A DNA stretch of 64,000 nt from Punica granatum (lineage: Eukaryota; Streptophyta; Magnoliopsida; Myrtales; Lythraceae), in the NCBI RefSeq assembly GCF_007655135.1, contig NC_045134.1, positions 6,096,982 to 6,160,981 of the forward strand, given 5' to 3'. This document shows, one piece after another, positions 34,635 through 46,150 of this stretch (the first letter of the stretch is position 1; the number at the start of each line of letters is the position of its first letter). The notes under the pieces are model-generated. The model saw only the letters and a list, made by a program, of their open reading frames with translations, was not told the DNA's origin and searched no databases. Both the position numbers and the translations under genes were made by a program.

Positions 34635-36179
34635 ATATGAAGTTCCGGCGGGAGGCTCGCTAGGGCTCCGTTGACACTGAAGAGTGAAGACAAAGAGCTC
34701 TCCTTCCTTCTGCAAGTTATATAGTTCGTGAGGGCGGCGAAAAAGACGACGGCGAAGCTCTTGATCCTTGGAATCAAGCAATCGACGAGTGAGGAGGGAG
34801 AATAGAGCTGTAATTATGACGTCCCAGATCAGCAAGAAGCAAAAGTTACGGCAATCAATATGTGCGTCAGCTAGAAAAATGACGCCTTGGAGCTCAATCG
34901 AGCTGAATTCTCCTATACGGATTTTCTGCTGCCGGTGGATGTCATTCTAGCTAAAATCGATTCGTCTGTAAATCTTTTGCCAATGTGCAAATCAATAGGT
35001 ATAACGTTGTTGGGTTTTCAATGGACTCTGTTTTTCATGGGGGGGGGGGGGGCGCTGCGTTCTTCCTGGAAATGATGGTTTTTGTTTTTTCTTTTTCTTT
35101 TTCTTTTTCCTGGCGAATTGACTTTTGAGCAAAAGCTTGACCTCGAACGTGTTACTGTCCGTGTTTTTCATTGCTGTCCACGAATTTGATATGGGTTGGC
35201 TTGAATTGGTCTGTTTGGTTGATAAATTTCATAGCTTTTCGAAGCTGAAGTGCACAAAGGACAGATTTTTAAGTCGGTTTTCTTGTTTCGGCGTTATATC
35301 AGTGGATTGTATGATACATTCGACTTTTGTTAAATTTGCCAATGGAATGTCATTCTCATGTGCTTCCGTGATGTCTCTATGTTTTTTCAGTTTGTGGCAG
35401 ATGGAGTCTTCTATGCAGAGCTCAATGAGGCTTTGACGAGAGAGCTTGCTGAAAGATGGATACTCTGGGGTTGAAGTGCGTGTCACTCCGATGCACACTG
35501 AAATCATCATCAGAGCTACCCGTACTGAGAATGTTCTTGGTAAGTTAATTTTTTAGTATTGCTTAATCATATGCAACAGCAATGTGCGTCAACAACTTTT
35601 TGGCCCACGTTCTTCGGCAATTTGATTTGAAGATCCTTTACTGGTGAGAAGGGCAGAAGGATTAGGGAATTGACTTCTGTTGTTCAGAAGCGATTCAAGT
35701 TCCCTGAGAACGGGGTGGAGCTCTATGCTGAGAAAGTTAACAACAGAGGTCTCTGTGCCATTGCACGGGCAGAGTCTCTCTGATATAAGCTCCTTGGAGG
35801 ACTTGCTGTTCGGAGGTATTACAAAGTGTTTGACAGATCTTGCTGTTGTGATTTGCAGAAAAGTATCTCCAATTCTTCTTCAAATTGTTGCTTCTTGTTT
35901 AGGACATTATTATTGTGCAGTGATCTCACACTACATTTCTTTTTGCTTGTGATTATGGAATATGATGTGAACATGTCCATCTGCATTAGTTTGTGTTTTG
36001 AGGAAAGCAGTGGTTAGATCTTTATGATCACATTCTTTTGACGGTCGTCTTTACAGCGAGTTGGGTTCTTTATAAATCATGCCTATCTCGCTTCTGAGGG
36101 TGACTAAATTTACATCACCATCCGTTGTTAGTATTACTGGGAGTTACAGTCTCACTCCTTGCCAAAAAAACTTGGGATG

Positions 36180-36417
36180 TGTGAGACCCGGCATTTTGGA
36201 TATACAAGCATTTTCACACACACCAAACTTATATTAAGACATAATTTATTTTAGGCATATGTAGTCTTATTAAATTAGTTTGGGCCAAACCCAACAGGCC
36301 CACCCAATTATTTTCTTACATGAATCTTCTCGACCGCCTCCTCATTTTCTTTGGAGGTTTTGGTCGTAGGAAAGAAAACAGAGGGAGGGGAGGCTACTGC
36401 TGAGGGGGAACAGAAAG

Positions 36418-36457
<40 letters not shown>

Positions 36458-39004
36458 AGAGAGAGAGAGGGAGAGAGGGAGAGGGAGGACAAGAGCAAGA
36501 GCAAGAGCTTAGCAAGAGCACGAAAGCAGGCGAGCAAGGCACAGAGCTCGGCATGCATGAGTTCATGGGAGATGAATATGGAAAGGAGCAGGCTGACAAT
36601 ACGAACAGAGAGGGAAGTGCGACAGAGAAGACTGATGGTAGATTGAGATAGGGAAATCGGAATCCACCAGGAATAGGTTTGGTTACTCTCGACTAGCTTC
36701 ATGATTTTGATTATTTAAGCTTTCATTTGATTGTATTCTTGTTACCTTGGTGGCATTGGGTTAGTTTATTGAATTAGATGGCTTAGTAACACGGCTCGGG
36801 GCCACGAATTTTCTTAATCGTTGGCAAATTAAGTTGGGAAGAATTGATATTGTTGATTTTTCTTGCGTAAGCTTAATTTATCTGATGTGTTCTTGTGAAA
36901 GTAAGAGTATTTGGTTAGTGGGATTATGAATTGGGAGCAAAGAACTAGGGAATTATGCTAGAGTTCAAGTTGGAGCCAAGTAGGTTATAGGCATGTTTAG
37001 GTTGGTACTTGATTCTTTTCTTCCACCTTCTTTCGTTCAATTGTGTTGTTTATGTTGTGAATCTAGAATAAACAGTTAATTGGATTGTTTAATTAAGATG
37101 GTTGAAGAGCGCTATGATATGCAAGAATGAACATGGGAGACCTTGAGCGAATCCTTTTGTGCTGGGTAGATTGAAATTTATATTGGCTGCTCTGGTTTGT
37201 TTGTTAGTCTCCCTTACGTATGATGGAATTCTCCTTTCGATTGGTTTGGTGCATAGGCCAATTCTTAGCCGGTGATATAGGTTTAGATGCTTATAATTTG
37301 TAGGTTTTGTGCACTATTAGTTCCAACAAGAAGATTTAGACGTGACATGAATATCTTATCTCTAGAAAGATAATTGTGTGTAGTAGGGGATTATAGGGCT
37401 GATTAAATAAGTTACTAAACTATGACTGTCTTACTTCAATACGGATATAGGTGTGATGATGTAAGAACTATGTGGGCTCTGATTCTCGATATAATGAGAT
37501 ACGTAGGCACTCCCATGGTCGTGGAGCTCGAGTTCATTCATTTTATTAGTTCATTTCGTATATATGAGATAATGGTAAGTCATGCCCTTTTTCGAGTTAG
37601 CTCATACATTTACTTATTCCCTTAATTATGTGGTTATAATGGACAAGGGTCGAGTAGACCCCACCCTGAAGGCTTGATTTGGTGAAATATTATTAGTAGT
37701 CTTGTGAAATGATGATGATGATGATGATGATATATATGTGTGTGTGTGTGTGTGTACACACGTACAACTATATGAGTTAATTTGGGAAAAATATTATGAA
37801 GATTACTATTTAGATTTTGGTCATCGATATGTTGGGTGAGAGGATGTTTGTGATATGATAGAGCTTGCTTGATGTTTATTGAAGTGTGTATTGTGATGTG
37901 GTTTTGTATGTTGATGTTGCTTGCTGCTCATAGCCATGGGACCGTTAAACCGACGGAATATAAAATGGACGCTTAGATCTCTTAACCGGCGGGATATAAA
38001 ATGAACGTCTGGGCCGCTGAACCGGCGGGATATAAAATGGACGTCTAGACCGTGGATTCAGTGGGATATAAAATGGACGTCCAGACCACTGATTCAGCAG
38101 GATACAAAAAGAGCGCCTAGGCCGTTGATCTTGCGGAATACAAAAAGGGACGCATAGATCGCCGATCCGGCGGGATATAAAATAGACACCTAGGCTCCTA
38201 GTGCCGGAGGATAATAGGCAGCCCCCGCTTATGAGATTATGTGGTTGAGACGTGCGGGGTTACGGTACCGTCATAACTCTGTTTTCAGGATTGTCACCCC
38301 ATGGTTATATTGTTGATTATGTTATATAATGTCTGACAATGGAAAGCTTGTGATGGTTAGTGGAGCCTTATAAAGTTATTCTGGTATTGCTAAATCCGTT
38401 GTATTGAGTATTCGCTTGAGGCGTGTGATATTGGATTATGTGGAATGGTTGCAAGAATTGAATTTTGTAAATGTCTATTTATAAGATATAGCATATGGAT
38501 CTTGATATATTATATGATTTGATAGATGATTGCAAATTGGATGATATTGGCTAGTGTATGTTTTGTTCATATATATATTTACATGGGGTTATTCGAAAAT
38601 CTACATTTATTTATATAGTTCATTTTACTATGGAATCCTGTACTCACTGAGATGCAAGCTCACACTCTGTATAATTTTCTTAGATAAGTTAGAGGCTGCG
38701 CGGGAGAATCATTTTGATATTGCGGTTCGGCATGGAAGACAGCTAGCTAAAACTTTATGTTTTACAGATATTAGAGCTATTTATATAGAACTTGTAATAA
38801 ATTATGACCCGAAAGATTTTGTTTAACAACTCATGGGATGTTGTAAGAAATATGCTAAATTTATTGTTTTAGAGATATATGATTTTCTCTATATATTTAT
38901 GGCTGATCATGAAGGAAATATTTTAATTTAATTAGCACATTAATATTTAATTTGAAAAATTTACAATTTTTGGAAAAATGCTGCATAAATTTCGGGTCGT
39001 GATA
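36180..39004. mobile_element. Solo LTR, 2.8 kb, in the RPS3 pseudogene intron
   Basis: Starts TGTGAGACCCGG and ends CGGGTCGTGATA, which are inverted matches (TGTGAGACCCG against TATCACGACCCG). A perfect 5-bp target duplication GGATG lies at 36175-36179 and 39005-39009. No second LTR or internal sequence is present, so it is what remains after LTR-LTR recombination. The final CA has become TA. It holds a GA tract (about 36420-36480), ATG and TG microsatellites (about 37709-37754) and a 36-bp tandem array. Confidence 0.9.
37938..38206 (+). repeat. 36-bp tandem repeat with TATAAAAT cores inside the solo LTR
   Basis: GG(G/A)ATATAAAATGGACG-type cores recur at 37955, 37991, 38027 and 38063 with exact 36-bp spacing, then as GGATACAAAA/GGAATACAAAA at 38099 and 38135, and as GGGATATAAAAT at 38172. 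Seven units, followed by a CCGGCG or related linker. A repeated TATA-like core in an LTR could bear on transcription start, but this is inference. Confidence 0.85.
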
Positions 39005-40485
39005 GGATGGTAGATTTTTCGTCAATAACAACTCCTAGATTTGGTATTGGGTGTGTGATGGTTTTATTAATTTGCCTCTTATAATATTTTTCTGAGTAAT
39101 GTTGCCTCCTTATTTCTGGTGGAACTAAGGGGTTGGTTGAAGGCGTATATTGCCTCTCTAGTTTTTGAGATCTTGTCTAGATTTTTATTTTTTTTTTGGT
39201 AGCATTGCATTTTGTCCCCATTGGCATAATAAACCTCCGGGGACCTTGTACCAATGCTAAGAGTGATTGGAGTTTGTCAGGCTTCTTGCTGTGTTTGCGA
39301 TAGCACTGAGTTTGGAATAACCTCCAACATCCAAGACAAACTTATGTTGCCCAATCTAATACGTCTACTCTATGAGCCATATACTTCATGCGTTTGTCCT
39401 GTCCCGTAATTTGTTGGCTGCATAATTATGCAACTTTTGCTTACTAAAATCCTCCACATCACACTCCGTTGTCTCTGATATTATCCTAGTAATTCAAGCT
39501 TCCTTGTATTATGCTCATACATGTCATTCGAGTCTCTTCGGCTTGTGAATCATCAAATGCGTAGTGTTTAGGACATCCTTCTACTGTCTCAATTCTTCAC
39601 TCGGTACTTCTCATTTTTATACTTCAAAGTGTTTTACTGTCTTTGGATGTGCCATAGGTTCTATTAAATGGGACCAATTTAATTCTTGTTTTTTGGCTGA
39701 ATATTCACAAATGTTGAGGGAGTTTGACAATTCTCTGCTATTAATTGTAGGGCCTGCTACGGTGTCCTTAGATTTGTTATGGAGAGTGGTGCCAAGGGAT
39801 GCGAGGTATGTCTGACAGCTCTCATATGTATTTTACGTAGTAATTTCATGTATCGTGCCATGAAGAGATATTACTGACATGGATGAAGTCTAAGGAATCA
39901 TTAACTGTCTTCTACAGGTCATTGTGAGTGGAAAGCTCCATGCTCAGCGTGCTAAGTCCATGAAGTTCAAGGACAGATATATGGTTTCCTCTGGTCAACC
40001 CGTCAACGAGTACATTGACTCGGCTGTGCAGCATGTTCTTCTCAGACAGGTAACCCACTTTATTTTCCATGTCCTTTGGCTTCTATTTCGATCTCCATGC
40101 TGCTTGCAATATCCACTTTCTGGCAACATAAGTATGGATGGATAAAATGTAGAGTGGCGTTAAAATTCATGTGACCAGATATTCTTGTAAGAAATATATG
40201 TTACTCACTATATGTCCCACACAACATGGCATGTCGTTAGGACTAGAGGATGCAAGGTAGTTTATGAATGGAATCTGTGCATGACTTTGGGATCATCCGA
40301 TTGATCTTCTTTCATGACAGGGTGTACTCGGTATCAAGGTCAAGATCATGCTCGACTGGGATCCAAAGGGCAAGCAGGGACCCAAGACTCCATCGCCAGA
40401 TCTAGGGACAATCCACTCTCCAAAGGAAGAAGAGGAATACATTCCTCCATTGATGACGACTAACCTCGAGATCCCAGTCGCTTAG

Positions 40486-41422
40486 GATAGTACTCGACCC
40501 CAGTACCCAACTGCCTGGAGATTTTTGTCCTGTGTCAGTTGATACTCGAAATGTGAGACCCTCCATGGTAAGCTGTTTCGGAATACTTTTCTTAGGATAT
40601 TATTGTTGGTGAAGAAATTTGTTTTCTTCAACTAGATTGTACGAGGAAGAGGTCTGATCCACTAGGGTTACACGATAGGATATAAAAAGAAAATGATAAA
40701 TCTTCCAACAGTTTCTGATCATTTCCTCCAAGATACTTGTTTTTTAACCGAGGCACCCGAAGAGCTTGCTCTGATTAAAGATGCTATGTCACGAGGCGTC
40801 ATTTGATTTGGAGGGCGTGCAGAATTGGTCCAACTTCAAGCAAACCGATATAAGTATGAGTTCATGGGTCTGTACGAACCGACGAACTGAGGCATGGTGT
40901 CCTCAGTCCTGACTCTACCAGGTCCTTCCTCATGGGTGGTACTGCAGTTTCATTAAAACAACCGTACGGATCCGTGCTAATTGCAAGCTCTTGTTTGAGA
41001 GCTGGATGCCGATTTTCAGTCCGAATAGACTGGTCCAATCCGACCCCGTGGGATTCCCGTGTCCATTGATAACATCGACCAACAGTTTCCTCTCTTAATA
41101 ATGGGGGTTACATTACTTGTAAGTCTGCCGATGATGCGCTGCTGTTTCATCTAATCAGAAAAGATTGTATTCGTTTAGTTGGGTCTTTTTCATTAACAGT
41201 AACCCTAGCAACCACCATAATCCAATGTAAGAGTGTGCATGGATACCGGATATATTCGAAACTGGTCGGAACTTACCTGTTATGGTAGAGTTTAGGTAGC
41301 TCGCATTGAAAATTGCATTAAAATAAGGAATCCGTGAAAATCAGTTTCGGTTTCGATTCTTGCATATAGAGTACTCAGAATTGGAATCGGAACAGATACC
41401 CTAACCCGGATAATAATTTCTC

Positions 41423-41458
<36 letters not shown>

Positions 41459-42970
41459 TTTATATTTAAAAAATATAATCACTAATTTAAAAAAAAAATT
41501 AAATCTATATCGACATTCTGTTTTGAGTTATTACTGATTATGAATGAGACATTTTCGGTTTTATTTAACGAGACAAAAATTTATAGGTTCCAACAGGATA
41601 TCCGAAATCTATGATATAATACAGGTTCTAGATAGGTTCTAGTTCCATGACTTAATAGAATAGGTTCCAATTTCAAAATTTTGAAACTTGTCTCATACAG
41701 AGTAGGATACAGGTATCGTGAAAAAAACAAGATATTCATACCTGTACACCCCTAATCCTCATGATCCCTCTCCGTCCGAGGAAAATCATCAAAAATTAAA
41801 ACCAAAATCACCCAAAAAAAAATCGCCAAAAATTTAAAGTGGTCAATTTGGAGCACTAATAATGGCACGTGTGCAAGACAATCTGACGGCAGGCCACTCC
41901 ATGGAGCTTCTCCTCACGCCTTTTATGTACAAATAAAAAAATGTGGATGAGAAATTTGCCTTTATGCTCCAATAAAAGTGAAAATTGACAAATCATTTTG
42001 TCCCCTCGATCTCCTTGCTAATGCTTCTTTCATGATCTCTAGCTACCTAATCACCTTGGATAATCTCGGTACGTAACAGTCGATTGATTCTCGAGTTATC
42101 TCAATCCTCCGGGTCTCGCATGCACCTTAGGGCCTATTCAAATGAATTATTATTTCCAATCACATATCATCGATATAAATTTCACATCCTTATCTTTATA
42201 TAGATTCATTATACGAATCCTAGAAAATGTCTCCAATAGGCCATGAGGACTTTGGCACCGAGAGGATTAGTGGGGAGTCGCGCATGGATATCGTGGGTGT
42301 GCTCGTGAATGATTTCTTGACCTCATTAATAGGTTGGCCACCTTTAAGTAACTATGATGAAAACTACCAATCACTTGTCATAGAAAAGGTGGTGCTAGCT
42401 CAAATATATATTTTATATGAACAATTGCATGTATCAAACTTTAAAATAATATCATGTTGCCAAGCATAGTGAGTCGACATGAACTTTCAATCATGCAAGA
42501 CTCCCACCTTTATATTAGTTAATGCTTTTAGCTTGTGGCAGATCCATTTTTAAGTTGATTTCATTGATATCATTGTACCGACAAATATCCGAACTATCGA
42601 TTAGTACGAGCGGAGAAATATACATAAGAGCTGACAAATTAGTTTTTTCAGATATTACGATTGATAAATGATGACATCGTAATTATTTTGTCATGAAATT
42701 TTAATCTATTTATTATGATTAAATATGTATCTCAAGCACATCATAAGGGAGAATTAACAAGAGGGAATGATCTAACATCTCTAATAGACTATTGGGTTGA
42801 CCCACTTTAGGTAGAAGAAAGCAAAGGGCATATCCATGGACAGAAGTTTTGACTGGCACTCAACAAGCAAAGTTGCATACTCTCCAAGGATTATTTAAAC
42901 CCATTGACCCTAAAATTGTGAGAAGGGGAGACATTGTGCAAAAGTGGGTTAGGCACTTTTTAAACAAAAC
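40486..42970. other. Spacer downstream of the RPS3 pseudogene
   Basis: Begins with the likely 3' untranslated region of the pseudogene. A candidate transposon lies at 41229-41753 and contains a (TA)n tract (about 41429-41453). The stretch 42220-42470 has an 80-codon chance frame with no recognised domain. No supportable gene. Confidence 0.5.
41229..41753. mobile_element. Candidate small DNA transposon
   Basis: The ends AAGAGTGTGCATGG and CCTGTACACCCCT are imperfect inverted repeats. Flanks AATCCAATG and AATCCTCATG are similar and may be a decayed duplication. The inside is rich in GGATA/GGTTCC words, some in inverted order. hAT-like ends of the AGGGGTGTACA type are common in plants, but the evidence here is weak. 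Confidence 0.35.
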
Positions 42971-42987
42971 ATGAGCCCAAGGAAGCT

Positions 42988-43188
42988 AATCCCAAGGGGT
43001 TTAGTCTAATGGTTAAGGTGCGCCTAAGTTTACACCTAATTCCGGGTTTGAATCCCCTTGGGGTCACCGGAGCGCATTTGGAGTGATTACCCGCTCTGTG
43101 TGCTGCCGGGGGTTCACAGAGCCCCAGGGATTAGTTAGGCGAAACCTGGACATCCCGAGTTAGCAAAAACAAAAAACAAAAAACAAAA
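42988..43188 (+). mobile_element. tRNA-derived SINE with target duplications
   Basis: A tRNA-like head holds an A box TAGTCTAATGG (43002-43012) and a B box GGTTTGAATCC (43045-43055) at polymerase III promoter spacing. A body of about 110 bp follows and the 3' tail is an AAAAAAC repeat. The 17-bp flanks at 42971-42987 and 43189-43205 (ATGAGCCCAAG.AAGCT) match except for one base. These are the hallmarks of a SINE inserted by LINE-type retrotransposition. It has no coding capacity. Confidence 0.93.
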
Positions 43189-43205
43189 ATGAGCCCAAGA
43201 AAGCT

Positions 43206-45474
43206 TGTGATGATGATGATTTTATAGGTAGATGGATAAATAATAAAGGCATGTGTGTTGAGCCGCCCTTGCAATGAACAATGCCCAAAACATGTTTGTG
43301 GGATTTGATCTTTTAATATAGTTCTTTTGCACCCATTGTTCCCCCATTACAAGAAGAAGAAAAGAAAGACCCACCAACCCAAAAATGAGCACTTGCAGTT
43401 TCTGCTCTATGTGCTTCCTGCTGTTACTTTGGCTACATTGTCCATCGAGTAAATCTCACGTATTGCACCTTTGTTGCAAGTCTTTGTCGATAGTTCATAT
43501 CTGTTATGATCATAGTTAAGGCTTTGCTCGTCTCTCTTTTCCTTTTTCGATCAAGGTGTCCACAGTAGTCTGCGTCTTCTATGCAGGCAGGCATGCGCCT
43601 ATATGTGGGCCAACTTGTTAATTATATATGTGGGCAAGAAAATGATAGAGACTTAGCTAAGACCATTGGACTCTAAACGGGCAGTTGCCATTGCCCTATG
43701 ATATCGAGAAGAGTATTCCATATAGAGACGGATTCAAGAACTTATTTCAGGTGGCGAAAATCGGAGGGGGGGAAGAGAGGAAGTCAAGAGATGAAATCAT
43801 ATAAGGGTAAATTCAACATATCATATGAAAAATTTATATTGAAAAATATAGTCATTCATATGTATATAATTAATTGCCAAAGAGAAATTCTAGAAATCAT
43901 TATTGTATGTATTAAATATCTATCGGATTATACTAATTTGGATCCATCTTCAATAGAAAAGTAGCTTTTATTGATAAATGTAACCTGACTCTTATTTAAA
44001 ACTCTCTACTTTTACTTTCTTGCCTGGTGTAGGATTGCACTATTTCTTTACTTCTCAACACCTGTTTTCACGTGGTAATTTGTGGTGCTTCTCTCACACT
44101 TGCCTACATGTGCCAACGTGGCCTCAAATACTCACGTTCAACAACTTAACATGAGTCGAGCTTCCTATTATGTGCTCGGATGAAGGGGAACTAACATGAG
44201 ACGCACTTCAGCTGCTCTCAGATTGGCCTGAAGTGGTGTGCTCAAACGGGCGTGCATGGACGCATGCCTAATATTATGGTGTAAGCCCACACGAGCGTGC
44301 TCTTATGACCTCCATGACTTCCCCATGAACGACAACTTGGAAGCTCAACTCATTCCCCAGCATCTGGTCGACTGAGTCCGTTTCAGTCTTTTCCAACATC
44401 AACTCAAACGAACTCACCCTTGAGCGAGGTCACTCTGGCAATTCAACGGCGGGAAAATCGTGCCAGCGCAAAACCTAGGCACTGAGAATCCACCATCGTT
44501 ATTGACGTCGGAGAAGGCCAGGACCTTCACAAACGAAGCAATGTTCTCAACTTCGTTGTCCTCATCTATTGGCCTCCGGGAGGGCCTCGCCGGTGACGCC
44601 TAAGGTAGGGTGGAGGATGAGCCTGGCAAAGACCTCATTGGTGAAGGGATCAACAAGGAAGCTGACTGCAACTACCACACAGGCAACTTATGGTCGCGGC
44701 AGAGCGATAAGAGAGAGGACAAGAAGGAAGGTGGAGGAGGATTGCTTGTGATGGCTTTGGGGAAGTTGTAAACCCTAGAGTTGACGCTGAGGACACGGAC
44801 AGAGGAGCCGGCGTAGGCATGCCAAATTGTCGGGGTCCACAACGAGAAGCCCCAACAGTTGGGATGTTGAGAGGGTGATGAGAAGAGGACAAACGACGAG
44901 GTGGAGGATGACTGCTTGAGATGGCTATGGGATAAGTAGTAAACCCTAGAGATGACAGAGGGGATATGGACAGAGGAACTGGCGTAGGTGTGCCGAATCC
45001 TCAAGGTCCACGGGGTAGCCATGTCGGCTAGGACGTTGAGGACGATATTACGAGCTAGAGTTTCAGTGACGACTCACTTTACACACACACATAGATATAT
45101 GTATGTATGTATATAAGTATATATTTTTTTACTCATTAATCTTACAGTGTCACGGCACTATATCAAATGCTTTGAATACTTTTCGACCCTCAATTACTTT
45201 TATTTCGATAAAGCATGTAAACTAATTAGTTGTTGTAAATAGTTTTATTTTTATTTTAGCATATTTAAGATTAATAGTATTCTATATAAATACATATTTA
45301 CGTATATGAAGAGAGAGGAAATTTAGAATTTGATCTAATTGGGAGAAATTTAAAGGAAGAATATAAAATATAAAATTGTGAAATCAAGAGGGACAAAATA
45401 TAAAATGTTTTATAGAGAAAAGATCAACCCAAACATAATATTTAGATACTTAATAATTTTTCTTAGTTTCATAG
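43206..45474. other. Spacer with an internal 171-bp-spaced duplication
   Basis: No supportable gene. 44714-44845 and 44885-45011 are diverged direct copies sharing GAGGACAA, GGTGGAGGA, GATGGCT(T/A), AAACCCTAGAG, GACAGAGGA and GGCGTAGG. On both strands this creates frames of 60-116 codons with internally duplicated peptides but no known domain. 43690-43960 has an open frame of 88 codons, also unrecognised. Confidence 0.45.
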
Positions 45475-46150
45475 GGAACTCATGAGGAACCCCAATCTCA
45501 CATTAAAGAAAGACAAGGGTCTTGGCCTCTTCATAATAGTAGGATACAACCCTTTACTCCCGAGAGACGCCTTTTAAAGGCAAAATCATGCGGGCTAGAG
45601 AAAATGCATCTTGGTGAGCCTCTTCGTGGCTCAGATCTTGGACCATATCCTCACCATTGAAGCTGTTTGTGGGAACGTAGCCATGCTGCTCAATTTCCTA
45701 ATCCCCCCATCTCTTGGGGGATATGATGAAGAACTTCAATCCCACATTGGAGATAGAGAAGGGTCTTGTCCGCTTTATAATAGCAAGATACAACATTTTC
45801 TTATGAGATGCGTCTTTTAAGGAAAAAAATTGTGTGAGCCGAATCGAAAGCAGACAATACCTTTTTGCAAGCCTGTCCATGGCGCGGGTCTTGATTAGGG
45901 CAAAACCGTGTGGGTCAGGGCCAAAGTGGACAATACCTCTTGGCGAGCCTCTCCATGGCGCGGATCATGATGCAAATTCGACTCAAGATCTGCGCCACGG
46001 AAAGCTTGCGAAGAGGTATTGTTCGCTTTGGGCTCGGTCTACACGGTTTTGCCCTTAAAAGGCACCTCTTAGGAAAAAGGGTCGTATCTTACTCTTATGA
46101 AGAGGTCAAAACCCTTATTTCTCTCAATTGTGAGATTGTAGTTCCTTATC
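45475..46150. repeat. Nested cluster of one repeat family, two direct and one inverted copy
   Basis: Direct copies are at about 45483-45590 and 45733-45965; an inverted copy is at about 45985-46145. Each has (C/T)CAATC(C/T)CACATT, AGGGTCTTG or AGGGTTTTG, CATAATAG.A.GATACAAC, a CTTTTAA(A/G)G block, and then CCGTGTGGG..AGGGCCAAAG-type sequence with GGACAATACC. The direct and inverted halves face each other near 45980. The consensus resembles a common plant LTR-type repeat; the exact class is unresolved. Confidence 0.6.

Larger units (their letters stand above)
34816..40485 (+). pseudogene. RPS3: Ribosomal protein uS3 (RPS3) pseudogene, intron-containing
   Basis: Non-processed copy of the 40S small-subunit protein uS3 (KH domain plus S3 C-terminal domain). 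Exon remnants are 34816-34845, 35391-35539, 35644-35815, 39751-39805, 39918-40049 and 40321-40485. They cover the whole protein in order, about 233 codons, close to the family's usual length. Four lesions break it. The exon 1 donor reads AAAAG|TTACG instead of a GT. One A is inserted at about 35452-35454 (GCTGAAAGATGG), shifting the frame. The exon 3 acceptor is TG instead of AG before 35644. An in-frame TGA lies at 35781-35783 where the family has Arg. The last three exons remain open ([38 protein letters not shown]) but carry unusual substitutions. Intron 3 is 3.9 kb because of a solo LTR. Chimeric transcripts cannot be excluded. Confidence 0.9.

Noticed and set aside
36342..36702. Serine/leucine-rich minus-strand frames of 85-102 codons
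   Set aside because: Produced by a GA microsatellite within the solo LTR.
34816..40485. RPS3 as a functional gene
   Set aside because: A damaged donor, a 1-nt insertion, a lost acceptor and an in-frame TGA cannot be explained by one alternative splice form.
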